Positions 25,875-34,356 of a stretch of 64,000 bases of DNA are shown here, piece after piece. Below the pieces are notes generated by a model. That model saw only the letters and a program-made list of their open reading frames with translations. It ran no database searches and was not told the DNA's origin. Origin of the DNA: Bacteroidota bacterium (GTDB lineage Bacteria; Bacteroidota; Ignavibacteria; Tepidaquicellales; Tepidaquicellaceae). The first letter of the stretch is position 1. Each line of letters opens with the position of its first letter. The stretch spans positions 1-64,000 of the forward strand of contig JAFDZO010000013.1 in assembly GCA_018266845.1 (NCBI GenBank), given 5' to 3'. The position numbers were made by a program, and so were the translations under genes.

Positions 25875-27040
25875 TGAAAGTACCTTTATTAGACTTAAAA
25901 GCGCAGTATGCAAAAATAAAACCTGAAGTGGATGCAGCGCTTATAAAATGCGCAGAGTCGCAGTATTTCATTTTAGGACCCGAAGTAGATAAACTGGAAG
26001 CATCATGCGCAGAATATCTTGACTGCAAATATTCCCTCGGCATTTCTTCAGGCACCGATGCCCTTCTGCTTGCATTGATGGCAATCGAGTTAAAACCCGA
26101 CGATGAAGTTATTATTCCGACATATTCTTTCTTTGCTACTGCAGGTGTTGTAGCCCGCCTTAATGCAAAGCCCGTTCTCTGCGATAATGACCCTGTAACA
26201 TTTAATATTGACCCTGCAAAAATTGAAGCATTAATCACACCTAAGACAAGAGCTATTATTCCTGTTCATCTCTATGGTCAAAGCGCAGATATGGACCCGA
26301 TAATGGAAATTGCCAAGAAACATAATCTGATAGTTATCGAAGACGGCGCGCAGGCAATCGGAACGCAGTACAAGGACGGAAGAAAATTAGGTTCAATCGG
26401 ACACATAGGATGCTTTTCGTTTTTCCCGAGTAAAAATCTTGGCGGATTCGGCGACGGCGGACTTGTAACAACTAACGATGATGCGCTTTACGAAAGAATG
26501 AAAATATTAAGAGTGCACGGTGGAAAACCGAAATATCATCACAAATTCATAGGAGCAAATTTCAGAATAGATGAAATTCAATGCGCAGTTCTGAACGTAA
26601 AGCTCCCGCATCTTGATTCATGGACAAAAAGAAGACAGGAAAATGCAGAGCTTTATACGAAGCTTTTTATCGAAAAAGGACTCGCTGAAAAAGAAGGCAA
26701 TATAACTTTTGATGCGAAAAATAAAATTCTACTTCCTGAACCTGTTTATAAAAATACAGGACACCCGCACTACCATATTTACAATCAATACATAATCAGA
26801 GTCGAAAACAGAGACGGGCTGAAAGATTTTCTTACAAAGAATGATATTGGTAATGAAATTTATTATCCGATTCCGTTTCATTTGCAGGAATGCTTCCAGT
26901 ATCTCGGACACAAGAAAGGTGATTTTCCGCTTGCAGAATTCTGCGCCGATACATCTCTTGCAGTGCCGATTTATCCTGAACTGACGACTGAAATGATAAC
27001 ATACGTAGTAGATAAGATTGCAGAATTTCTTAATCAATAA
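25874..27040 (+). CDS. wbpE: DegT/DnrJ/EryC1 aminotransferase, WbpE/WlbC type
   Basis: 388 residues, PLP enzyme. The Schiff-base lysine is K187 in CFSFFPSKNLGGFGDGG; other blocks are FILGPEVDKLE, SGTDALLLALMA, IPVHLYGQSADMDPI and VIEDGAQAIGT. The N-terminus VPLLDLKAQYA is typical of the WbpE/WlbC group, which transfer an amino group from glutamate to C3 of UDP-3-keto-GlcNAcA and release 2-oxoglutarate. The partner genes for that pathway (WbpD, WbpA and WbpB types) follow within 5 kb, which supports the assignment. A FdtB/QdtB-like sugar aminotransferase is the alternative. Confidence 0.82.
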   Translation: MKVPLLDLKAQYAKIKPEVDAALIKCAESQYFILGPEVDKLEASCAEYLDCKYSLGISSGTDALLLALMAIELKPDDEVIIPTYSFFATAGVVARLNAKPVLCDNDPVTFNIDPAKIEALITPKTRAIIPVHLYGQSADMDPIMEIAKKHNLIVIEDGAQAIGTQYKDGRKLGSIGHIGCFSFFPSKNLGGFGDGGLVTTNDDALYERMKILRVHGGKPKYHHKFIGANFRIDEIQCAVLNVKLPHLDSWTKRRQENAELYTKLFIEKGLAEKEGNITFDAKNKILLPEPVYKNTGHPHYHIYNQYIIRVENRDGLKDFLTKNDIGNEIYYPIPFHLQECFQYLGHKKGDFPLAEFCADTSLAVPIYPELTTEMITYVVDKIAEFLNQ

Positions 27041-27043
27041 ACT

Positions 27044-27065
27044 AAAAATTTATAAATAAATTTTT
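27044..27065. repeat. A/T-only hairpin between wbpE- and wbpD-type genes
   Basis: AAAAATTTA (27044-27052), loop TAAA, TAAATTTTT (27057-27065), with outer CTAAAA/TTTTAG pairing possible. It has little G/C and may be chance in AT-rich DNA. Confidence 0.3.
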
Positions 27066-27082
27066 AAAGTAATTTTAGTATA

Positions 27083-27667
27083 ATGGAAAAGAATTATTAC
27101 GTGAATGAATATGCAGTTGTAGATGATAATGTTGAAATAGGCGAGGGCACAAAGGTTTGGCATTTTTCGCATATTCAGACCGGTTCAAAGATTGGAAAAA
27201 AATGTGTATTCGGGCAGAATGTAAACGTCGGCAACAATGTTTCTATAGGTGATTTTGTAAAAGTGCAAAATAACGTTTCAATTTACGAAGGCGTTACACT
27301 GGAGGATTATGTTTTTTGCGGTCCTTCAATGGTGTTTACGAATATATTAGACCCTAAGTGCAAATACCCGCAGGTAGGCGCGCAGTTTTATATCAAGACA
27401 TTGGTGAAAGAAGGCGCTTCACTCGGAGCCAACTCGACAATTGTTTGCGGAAATACCGTGGGTAAGCATTGTCTTGTGGGAGCAGGAAGTGTTGTAACGA
27501 AAGATGTACCGGACTACGCATTGGTTGTTGGCAATCCGGCAAGAATAATCGGATGGGTAAGTGAAGCAGGAAAGAGACTGAACTTTGATGAAAAGGGTGA
27601 GGCATATTGTGAAAAATCGAACAAGAGATATAAACTCGAAGACGGAAAAGTTTTCGAGATAGAATAA
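27083..27667 (+). CDS. wbpD: Hexapeptide N-acetyltransferase, WbpD/WlbB type
   Basis: 194 residues forming a left-handed beta-helix of hexapeptide repeats (VDDNVEIGEGTKVWHFSHI, IGKKCVFGQNVNVGNNV, IGDFVKVQNNVSIYEGV). The conserved NILDPKCKYPQ loop and the LGANSTIVCGNTVGKHCLVGAGSVVTKDVPDYALVVGNPARIIGWVSEAG block are found in WbpD/WlbB. These acetylate the 3-amino group to give UDP-2,3-diacetamido-2,3-dideoxy-D-glucuronate. It sits between the aminotransferase and dehydrogenase genes of the same pathway. Confidence 0.84.
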   Translation: MEKNYYVNEYAVVDDNVEIGEGTKVWHFSHIQTGSKIGKKCVFGQNVNVGNNVSIGDFVKVQNNVSIYEGVTLEDYVFCGPSMVFTNILDPKCKYPQVGAQFYIKTLVKEGASLGANSTIVCGNTVGKHCLVGAGSVVTKDVPDYALVVGNPARIIGWVSEAGKRLNFDEKGEAYCEKSNKRYKLEDGKVFEIE

Positions 27668-27674
27668 TATACTT

Positions 27675-27690
27675 AACAGTACATACTGTT
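27675..27690. repeat. Short palindrome after wbpD
   Basis: AACAGTA-CA-TACTGTT, 7 bp perfect, 8 nt after the stop codon in the 114-nt gap before the epimerase gene. No T tract follows. It could be an operator-like dyad or a chance palindrome. Confidence 0.35.
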
Positions 27691-27781
27691 GATTTTCATT
27701 TTTTACCGCTGATGTCTCATTTTTTAAAAAAGAATGTGAGGCAATTGGCGGAGCTTTGTTTAAAACTTTTAAAACCTCAGG

Positions 27782-28708
27782 ATGAAATTTTTAGTAACTG
27801 GCGGAGCAGGATTTATCGGCTCTAACATTGTGGGCGAATTATTAAAAAGGAACTATGAAGTAAAAGTTCTTGATAATTTTGCTACAGGCAAAAGAGAGAA
27901 TCTTTTAGATTATAACGGTGATATTGAGTTAATCGAAGGAGATATTAGAAGCTACCATATTGTTACTGAAGCAGTGAAAGGCGTTGATGTAGTTCTTCAT
28001 CAGGCAGCGCTGCCATCCGTGCCGCGTTCGATTAATGATCCCATCACTTCTAACGAGGTAAATGTTGCCGGAACGCTGAATGTGCTTGAGGCATCAAGAA
28101 AAGCTAATGTGCAAAAAATAGTTTTTGCTTCTTCATCGTCAATCTATGGAGATAATCCGAAACTTCCGAAGGATGAATCAATGATTCCAAATCCGCTTTC
28201 ACCTTATGCTGTCTCAAAATTAGCGGGTGAAAAATATTGCGGAGTATTTACTAAAATTTATGGACTGAAAACAATTGCATTGAGATACTTCAATGTATTC
28301 GGACCAAGACAGGACCCCAATTCACAGTACTCGGCTGTGATACCAAAGTTTATCAAAGCTATGATGAATGATAAGCCGCCGGTAATTTTCGGCGACGGCG
28401 AGCAGAGCAGGGATTTTACATTTGTAAGAAATGTAATAGAAGGAAACATACTTGCGGCAACGACTGACTGCGAATCAGGTATTGCAATGAACTGCGCTTG
28501 TCACGGAAGAGTAACGCTGAACGAACTTGTTGCAAACATAAATGAAATTCTCGGTAAAGATATAAAGCCAATCTATAATGACCCGAGAGCGGGAGATATA
28601 AAGCATTCATTTGCCGATATAGAGCTTGCCGAAAAAAATCTTAACTACAAACCTCTTGTAAATTTCAAAGAGGGATTAAAAATTACAATAGAAAGTTTTA
28701 AAAAATAA
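27782..28708 (+). CDS. UDP-sugar 4-epimerase, extended SDR (WbpP/GalE-like)
   Basis: 308 residues. The NAD motif is TGGAGFIGSNIV at 7-18. The catalytic block is FASSSSIYGD and SPYAVSKLAGEKYC (YxxxK). The ALRYFNVFGPRQDPNSQYSAVIPKFI and DGEQSRDFTFVRNVI segments match WbpP/TviC-type UDP-N-acetylglucosamine/UDP-GlcNAcA 4-epimerases and broad GalE homologues. In this locus it may make UDP-GalNAc(A) or another C4 epimer. The substrate is not decided by the sequence. Confidence 0.82.
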   Translation: MKFLVTGGAGFIGSNIVGELLKRNYEVKVLDNFATGKRENLLDYNGDIELIEGDIRSYHIVTEAVKGVDVVLHQAALPSVPRSINDPITSNEVNVAGTLNVLEASRKANVQKIVFASSSSIYGDNPKLPKDESMIPNPLSPYAVSKLAGEKYCGVFTKIYGLKTIALRYFNVFGPRQDPNSQYSAVIPKFIKAMMNDKPPVIFGDGEQSRDFTFVRNVIEGNILAATTDCESGIAMNCACHGRVTLNELVANINEILGKDIKPIYNDPRAGDIKHSFADIELAEKNLNYKPLVNFKEGLKITIESFKK

Positions 28709-28735
28709 CCACTAAAAAATAAAGGAAGGTATAAA

Positions 28736-30043
28736 TTGAACCTTAAAGATAAAATTAAATCGAATAATTTCGTTGTCGGTATTATCGGTTTAGGGTATGT
28801 TGGGCTGCCGCTGGCACTTGAGTTCTGCAAGAACAATATAAAAGTTCTTGGTTTTGATTTAGACAATTTCAAAGTTAAAAAAATTCTCAAAGATAAAGAG
28901 TCATACATTAAGCATATTCCGACTGAGCACATTAAAGAGTCAGTTAATAAAAAAATGCTTGATGCAACAACGGATTTTTCAAGATTAAAAAATGTTGATG
29001 TAATCATTATCTGCGTTCCTACTCCATTGAATGCAAACAGGGAACCCGACCTCAGCTATATTACGAATACGGGTGAAGTAATTGCGAAGTATATGAGAAA
29101 AGGGCAGTTGATTTCTCTTGAAAGCACAACCTATCCCGGAACGACTGATGAAGTGCTTGTAGGAATTTTTAATAAGACCGGACTGAAAGCAGGGAAAGAT
29201 TATCATTTATGTTTTTCTCCTGAAAGAGAAGATCCGAACAATGCAAAATACACCACAGCTACGATTCCGAAAGTTCTCGGCGGATTAACAAAAACTTGCG
29301 GCGAGCTTGGCAAGATGGTTTATGAAAAAGTCATAAACAAAGTTGTTCCTGTTTCATCAACAAGGGCAGCGGAAGCAACAAAGCTTCTTGAAAATATTTT
29401 CCGTTCGATAAATATTGCACTGGTAAACGAGCTAAAAGTTGTTTTCGATAAAATGGATATTGACGTATGGGAAGTAATCGAAGCAGCTTCTACAAAGCCG
29501 TTCGGTTATACTCCTTTCTATCCAGGTCCGGGATTAGGCGGACACTGTATTCCGATTGACCCATTCTACTTAACATGGAAAGCAAGAGAATATGAAATTT
29601 CAACGAAGTTCATCGAGCTTGCAGGCGAGATAAACACCTATATGCCTCACTATGTTGTTGAAAGAGTTTATCATGCGCTAAACGATAATAAGAAATGTTT
29701 AAAGGGTTCAAAAATTTTATTGCTCGGACTTGCATACAAAAAGGACATTGATGATTTAAGAGAGTCGCCATCGCTAAAATTAATTGAACTTCTCGAGCAT
29801 GAAGGCGCATCGGTAGATTACAATGATGAGTATTGCAAATCAATTCCTGAGACAAGAGAATACAAGTTTAAAAAGAAATCTATAAAGCTCTCACCTGCAA
29901 CCGTTAAAAAATATGATTTAGTTCTTGTTTCAACTGACCACTCATATTATGATCATGAAATGATTTTCAAAAATGCAAAAGTGATAGTTGATTCAAGAAA
30001 CGCTTTTAAAAAATTCAGAGGTAAAAAACTTTATAAAGCATAA
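28736..30043 (+). CDS. wbpA: UDP-N-acetylglucosamine 6-dehydrogenase, WbpA type
   Basis: 435 residues of the UDP-glucose/GDP-mannose dehydrogenase family. The Rossmann motif is GIIGLGYVGLPLALEF. The catalytic cysteine is C271 in GPGLGGHCIPIDPFYLTW. The bridging helix lies near 215-235 (TKLLENIFRSINIALVNE), and the UDP-binding C-terminal domain (LLGLAYKKDIDDLRESPSLKLIELL) is present. It performs two NAD-linked oxidations of C6 to the uronic acid. WbpA/TviB enzymes act on UDP-GlcNAc, and the neighbouring wbpB, wbpE and wbpD types favour this over UDP-glucose dehydrogenase. The start is TTG; the next gene begins 2 nt after the stop. Confidence 0.86.
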   Translation: MNLKDKIKSNNFVVGIIGLGYVGLPLALEFCKNNIKVLGFDLDNFKVKKILKDKESYIKHIPTEHIKESVNKKMLDATTDFSRLKNVDVIIICVPTPLNANREPDLSYITNTGEVIAKYMRKGQLISLESTTYPGTTDEVLVGIFNKTGLKAGKDYHLCFSPEREDPNNAKYTTATIPKVLGGLTKTCGELGKMVYEKVINKVVPVSSTRAAEATKLLENIFRSINIALVNELKVVFDKMDIDVWEVIEAASTKPFGYTPFYPGPGLGGHCIPIDPFYLTWKAREYEISTKFIELAGEINTYMPHYVVERVYHALNDNKKCLKGSKILLLGLAYKKDIDDLRESPSLKLIELLEHEGASVDYNDEYCKSIPETREYKFKKKSIKLSPATVKKYDLVLVSTDHSYYDHEMIFKNAKVIVDSRNAFKKFRGKKLYKA

Positions 30044-30045
30044 AA

Positions 30046-31071
30046 ATGCACCACGGCAATAAAGTAAGATTTGCAGTAGTAGGTTCAGGACATATCGGCA
30101 AAAGGCACGCCGAAATGATAACAAGAAATGAAGAATCGGAACTTGCTGCTATGTGCGACATCCTTCCGAAAGAAAAGCTTGGGCTTGAGAATTATGATGT
30201 GCCTTTTTTCTCATCGGTGGATGACCTGCTTGCATCAGATGTAAACTTTGATGTGCTTTGCGTTGCTACTCCTAACGGTCTTCATGGCGAGCACTCACTG
30301 AAAGCGCTGGATAAGGGCAAGCATGTTGTATGCGAAAAGCCGATGGCGCTGACTGTAGCTGACTGCGAAAAAATAATTTTCAAAGCGCTGCAGGTTTCGA
30401 GACATGTTTTTTGCGTAATGCAAAACAGATACTCGCCGCCTTCCAAGTGGATAAAAGAAGTTGTTGAGAGCGGAATACTTGGCGATACGTATATGGTACA
30501 GCTAAACTGCTACTGGAACAGGGACGACAGATACTACAAAAAAGGTAACTGGAAAGGAACAAAAGATTTAGACGGCGGAACGCTTTTTACCCAGTTCTCA
30601 CATTTCATTGATATTATGTACTGGCTCTTCGGAGATATAAAAGATATTCAGGCGAAGTTTAATGATTTTAATCATAAAGGGTTAACTGACTTTGAGGATT
30701 CAGGAATTGTGAATTTCAATTTTGTTAACGGCGGAATGGGATGTATAAATTATTCAACTTCATTGTGGAATTCAAACATGGAAAGCAGTATCACAATTGT
30801 CGGCAGCAACGGCAGCGTGAAAATCGGCGGGCAGTATATGAATGATGTAGAATATTGCCACATAAAAGATTACACAATGCCAAAGCTTGACCCTGTAAAT
30901 CCTGCAAATGATTATGGCGCGTATAAAGGCTCAGCCGCAAATCATCATTATATTTTTGAAAATGTGATTGATGTATTGAAGGGAAGAAATGTGATTACAA
31001 CAAATGCGCTCGAAGGATTAAAGGTTGTTGATATTATAGAAAGAATATATTCGCTGAAAGATAAAAATTGA
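30046..31071 (+). CDS. wbpB: Gfo/Idh/MocA oxidoreductase, WbpB/WlbA type 3-dehydrogenase
   Basis: 341 residues. The N-terminal NAD motif is VVGSGHIGKRHAEMI; the family CEKPMALT motif has K98. FCVMQNRYSPPSKWIKE and DGGTLFTQFSHFIDIMYWLFGD hold the catalytic Lys/His positions of the WbpB/WlbA group. These oxidise C3 of UDP-GlcNAcA with tightly bound NAD and, in characterised members, use 2-oxoglutarate to re-oxidise the NADH, forming 2-hydroxyglutarate. The product is the substrate of the WbpE-type aminotransferase. The stop overlaps the start of the next gene by 4 nt. Confidence 0.84.
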   Translation: MHHGNKVRFAVVGSGHIGKRHAEMITRNEESELAAMCDILPKEKLGLENYDVPFFSSVDDLLASDVNFDVLCVATPNGLHGEHSLKALDKGKHVVCEKPMALTVADCEKIIFKALQVSRHVFCVMQNRYSPPSKWIKEVVESGILGDTYMVQLNCYWNRDDRYYKKGNWKGTKDLDGGTLFTQFSHFIDIMYWLFGDIKDIQAKFNDFNHKGLTDFEDSGIVNFNFVNGGMGCINYSTSLWNSNMESSITIVGSNGSVKIGGQYMNDVEYCHIKDYTMPKLDPVNPANDYGAYKGSAANHHYIFENVIDVLKGRNVITTNALEGLKVVDIIERIYSLKDKN

Positions 31072-32264
31072 AGTATGATGTAATTGTTATCGGGGCGGGT
31101 ATCGTTGGGCTTGCATCAGCTTATAGGTTGCTTGAAGCAAAGCCGGATTTGAAGCTCCTCATTCTCGAAAAAGAAAACAAAGAAGCGCGACACCAGACGG
31201 GAAACAACAGCGGAGTGATACATTCTGGAATTTATTATAAGCCCGGAAGTTTGAAAGCAACAAACTGTATTAATGGATATAATCAGCTTTTGAAATTCTG
31301 CGATGAAAATGGAATAAAGTATGAACTATGCGGTAAGGTGATTGTAGCTTTGAATGAAAAAGAAATTCCTGCGCTGGAAAATATATATCAGAGAGGGAAC
31401 GAAAACGGATTGCAAAATCTGAAGTATCTCTCACCTGAACAGGTAAAAGAGATTGAGCCTCACGTAACTTGTATTAAAGGAATACATGTTCCGCAAACCG
31501 GAATTATTAATTACAAAGAAGTTTCTGCAAAGCTTTTAGATTTGATAAAGCAAAAAGGCGCAGAAGCAAAATTTAGTCAGCGGGTTGTAAAAATTGAGCC
31601 AAGAAACGATTACAATGTTGTTGTTACCGATTCGCTGGAGTATGAAACCGAAGCTGTTGTTTGCTGCGGAGGATTGCAGTCAGATGAGCTTGCATCGTTT
31701 GCAACTCAAAACGTAAATTTTAAAATTATTCCTTTCAGAGGCGAGTATTACAAGCTGAAGAAAGAAAAAGAATATTTAGTAAAGAATTTAATTTATCCCG
31801 TGCCTGACCCGGCTTTTCCTTTTCTTGGAGTTCATTTCACAAGAATGATAGAAGGCGGAGTGGAGGCAGGACCGAATGCAGTCTTTGCATTCAGTAAAGA
31901 GGGGTATAAAAAATCCGATATAAACGCGAAGGAGCTTTTTTCCTCGTTAACTTATCCCGGATTTTTAAAAGTAGCAGCTAAATATTGGAAGACGGGGTTA
32001 GGTGAAATGTACCGCTCGTTTTCTAAAAGCGCATTTACAAGCGCGCTGCAAAAGTTAGTTCCTGAAATTCAGGAAAGCGATTTAGTCGAGGGCGGAGCAG
32101 GTGTGCGCGCTCAGGCATGCGGCAGCGACGGAAAACTTATTGACGATTTTTTGATAATGCAGAATGGAAAAATAATGAATGTTTGTAATGCTCCATCGCC
32201 TGCAGCAACATCATCATTGTCTATCGGAAATTATATAAAGGATAAAGTGCTTCAGATACTGTGA
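31068..32264 (+). CDS. lhgO: L-2-hydroxyglutarate oxidase/dehydrogenase LhgO
   Basis: 398 residues, DAO-fold FAD enzyme. The dinucleotide motif VIGAGIVGLASAYRLL is at 6-21. The LhgO hallmarks RHQTGNNSGVIHSGIYYKPGS, KVIVALNEKE, IVNYKEV-like IINYKEV, and LVEGGAGVRAQACGSDGKLIDDF are present. It converts L-2-hydroxyglutarate to 2-oxoglutarate. Its TTG start lies in the stop codon of the wbpB-type gene (TTGA), so the two are translationally coupled. That placement suggests it removes the 2-hydroxyglutarate made by WbpB and regenerates its oxidant. A glycerol-3-phosphate dehydrogenase-like role is the less likely alternative. Confidence 0.86.
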   Translation: MKYDVIVIGAGIVGLASAYRLLEAKPDLKLLILEKENKEARHQTGNNSGVIHSGIYYKPGSLKATNCINGYNQLLKFCDENGIKYELCGKVIVALNEKEIPALENIYQRGNENGLQNLKYLSPEQVKEIEPHVTCIKGIHVPQTGIINYKEVSAKLLDLIKQKGAEAKFSQRVVKIEPRNDYNVVVTDSLEYETEAVVCCGGLQSDELASFATQNVNFKIIPFRGEYYKLKKEKEYLVKNLIYPVPDPAFPFLGVHFTRMIEGGVEAGPNAVFAFSKEGYKKSDINAKELFSSLTYPGFLKVAAKYWKTGLGEMYRSFSKSAFTSALQKLVPEIQESDLVEGGAGVRAQACGSDGKLIDDFLIMQNGKIMNVCNAPSPAATSSLSIGNYIKDKVLQIL

Positions 32265-33409
32265 TGATTCCAATCGGAAAAACATATTTTGATGAAGATG
32301 ATTTTAAAGCAGTAGTCGAGCCGCTAAAATCCGGCTGGGTGCTGCAAGGAAAATATGTTAAGGAATTTGAAGATGTTTTCAGTTCTTTTACTGATGTAAA
32401 AAATTCCGTTGCTGTATCTTCAGGCTCAACAGCGCTGCAGTTAGTTCTTTCAACTTACGGACTAAAAGAAGGCGATGAAGTAATTCTTCCCTCATTTACC
32501 TGGATTGCAACTGCAAACGCAATTGAATACACGGGCGCAAAACCTGTTTTTGTTGATATTGATTTATCTACATACAACATTGATGTAAATAAAATCGAAA
32601 ATGCTATTACGGAAAGAACGAAGGGAATTATTCCCGTTCATCTTTTCGGTTTGTGCGCAGATATGGATGCGATAAATTCCATAGCGAAGAAGCATAATTT
32701 GTTTGTGGTAGAAGATGCTGCATGTGCATTGGGTTCATATTATAAAGGCAGGCATTGCGGTTCATTCGGAGATTACGGATGTTTTTCATTTCACCCGCGC
32801 AAATCAATTACAACCGGTGAAGGCGGAATGATTACTACAAATGATGCGGCAAAATCTGATTTATGCAGGAGTCTTCGTAATCATGGAGCATCGGATAAAA
32901 AAGCATTGCCGTTTCTTTTATCTGATTATGATAATCTCGGATATAATTTCAGGATGACGGATATTCAGGGAGCTTTAGGGGTTTCCCAAATGAAGAAAAT
33001 AAATTTTCTTCTTGATGAAAGAAAGAAAGCAGCAGCTTTATATGATAAGCACCTAAGCAAAATTGAATGGCTGAATCTTCCGGCTGCTGGAAAAGATTAT
33101 ACTCACAGCTATCAGTCCTACGTATGTATGTTTATGCCTGAAGAAATAAATGAAAAAAATGTTGAAAAAATTTCTTCAAAGAGAAATGAATTTATGATGA
33201 TGTTAGAGCGCGAGGGGGCAGCCACAAGACAGGGGACTCACTCAGTTGCGCATCAGCAATACTACAAAAAAAAGTATTGTTTAGAAAACAGCGATTGTTT
33301 TAATTCAAAAGCAGCGGAAATGTGTACTATAGCTTTTCCGGTTTATCCCGGGATAAGCGAGAACGAAATAATATCTGTTGCCACAATTGCAGAAAAATAT
33401 AAGCCCTAA
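32264..33409 (+). CDS. DegT/DnrJ/EryC1 aminotransferase (perosamine-synthase-like)
   Basis: 381 residues from ATG 32264, which overlaps the upstream stop as TGATG; GTG 32261 is the alternative. The PLP lysine is about K180 in GCFSFHPRKSITTGEGGM. SSGSTALQLVLSTYG, LPSFTWIATANAIEYTGAKPVFVDID, IPVHLFGLCADMDAI and YNFRMTDIQGALGVSQM are standard for the 4-amino-sugar (GDP-perosamine/4-keto-6-deoxy) group. It may serve the nonulosonate branch (LegC role on the LegB product) or make a separate 4-amino-4,6-dideoxy sugar. It lacks the longer N-terminus I associate with LegC proteins. It ends the first block of the locus. Confidence 0.8.
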   Translation: MIPIGKTYFDEDDFKAVVEPLKSGWVLQGKYVKEFEDVFSSFTDVKNSVAVSSGSTALQLVLSTYGLKEGDEVILPSFTWIATANAIEYTGAKPVFVDIDLSTYNIDVNKIENAITERTKGIIPVHLFGLCADMDAINSIAKKHNLFVVEDAACALGSYYKGRHCGSFGDYGCFSFHPRKSITTGEGGMITTNDAAKSDLCRSLRNHGASDKKALPFLLSDYDNLGYNFRMTDIQGALGVSQMKKINFLLDERKKAAALYDKHLSKIEWLNLPAAGKDYTHSYQSYVCMFMPEEINEKNVEKISSKRNEFMMMLEREGAATRQGTHSVAHQQYYKKKYCLENSDCFNSKAAEMCTIAFPVYPGISENEIISVATIAEKYKP

Positions 33410-33435
33410 AACAGGCTTTAGCATTTCTTTTAATA

Positions 33436-33481
33436 GCGGAGAAGCATAATTTTTTGTTTTTATTGGTTTTTTGCTTTCCGC
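33436..33481. repeat. Hairpin in the gap before the export genes
   Basis: GCGGAGAAGCA (33436-33446) pairs with TGCTTTCCGC (33472-33481) with one bulged base, loop about 25 nt and T-rich. It lies 27 nt after the aminotransferase stop and about 25 nt before the next start. It could attenuate or terminate (a weak T tract is inside the loop, not after it), consistent with a locus needing an antiterminator. Confidence 0.45.
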
Positions 33482-33505
33482 AGATAATTTTCAAAAAAAC
33501 GTTTG

Positions 33506-34039
33506 ATGAAATTAAAATTTTTAATTTTTGTAGTTTTATTGTGCTCTGTTGTTCACGGAGCTTTTGCGCAGGATGGTAAGGAAAAAATAGGACCGGAAGA
33601 GCTTAAAATCACCGGCGCAAACTATTATAATTATGCCGACAAGGAAAGGGTTAATATTGAGGTGAACCTCTGGGGATATGTTAAAAATCCCGGCAAGTAT
33701 TTAATTCCTAAAGGTACAACATTTTTAGATTTAGTTACGCTTGGCGGAGGACCGGTGCAAGATTCTAATCTGGAAGATATTAGAATTATCAGACCGAAGA
33801 ATGATACACTGAGAATTACCAGCGACCAGATAATTAACCTTAACTATAACGATTATTTGTGGGGAGAAAAAGTTAGTCAAACAGGAAAAAGCAATCCCGT
33901 TTTGATGTCCGGCGATATTGTCCTTGTTCCCGGCAGCCCCCGATATTTTTTTAGGGATAATCTGAGTTTTATTTTGTCTATATCTTCAGTATTAATTTCA
34001 CTGGGTATCTTAGTTTTAACTATAACAAGAAATAATTGA
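33506..34039 (+). CDS. Short SLBB-domain polysaccharide export protein with C-terminal membrane helix
   Basis: 177 residues from ATG 33506 (TTG 33503 is adjacent). A signal peptide (cleavage after AFAQ) is followed by one SLBB domain (about 50-135: VNLWGYVKNPGKYLIPKGTTFLDLVTLGGG, then DIRIIRPKND) and the strand GDIVLVPGSPRYFFRDN. A C-terminal transmembrane helix (about 153-173) ends in TRNN. Wza-type exporters have an additional N-terminal Poly_export (PES) domain and several SLBB domains; these are absent. It is therefore an accessory export protein rather than the full outer-membrane channel. It overlaps the next gene by 4 nt. Confidence 0.78.
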   Translation: MKLKFLIFVVLLCSVVHGAFAQDGKEKIGPEELKITGANYYNYADKERVNIEVNLWGYVKNPGKYLIPKGTTFLDLVTLGGGPVQDSNLEDIRIIRPKNDTLRITSDQIINLNYNDYLWGEKVSQTGKSNPVLMSGDIVLVPGSPRYFFRDNLSFILSISSVLISLGILVLTITRNN

Positions 34040-34323
34040 ATAATCTGGATTTCAGAATATTTAAGCGTTATAAACCCGAGTACGCAAAGTGCGTAAATTG
34101 CGGTGCCGCCGGAACGCTTAAAAAATACCGCTCAAGAGGTTTAGTTGACAATATAGCAAAAATATTCTTATTGAAAAAATTTTTTTGTAAGAACTGCCAA
34201 TGGAAAGGCAGATATTTTACAGTTAAACTTACTAAACACTGGCTGCGCGCAGTATTGTTTTACTTAATTGCGATAGCCGGAACAATATTTATAATATACA
34301 ATTACCTGGAAAGGTTCTTATAG
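34036..34323 (+). CDS. Small zinc-ribbon membrane protein
   Basis: 95 residues, not a recognised family. Two CxxC pairs (CVNCG near 19-23 and CKNCQ near 51-55) separated by a basic stretch form a probable zinc ribbon. A single transmembrane helix follows (about 71-88, AVLFYLIAIAGTIFIIY). The TTG start overlaps the SLBB gene by 4 nt and the Wzc-type gene follows after 33 nt. It is thus wedged between two export genes and probably works with them, but its role is unknown. The intact cysteines and tight coupling argue that it is real. Confidence 0.7.
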   Translation: MNNLDFRIFKRYKPEYAKCVNCGAAGTLKKYRSRGLVDNIAKIFLLKKFFCKNCQWKGRYFTVKLTKHWLRAVLFYLIAIAGTIFIIYNYLERFL

Positions 34324-34356
34324 TTCTTTTAAGATTTATTAAAGTTACATCTGTTT

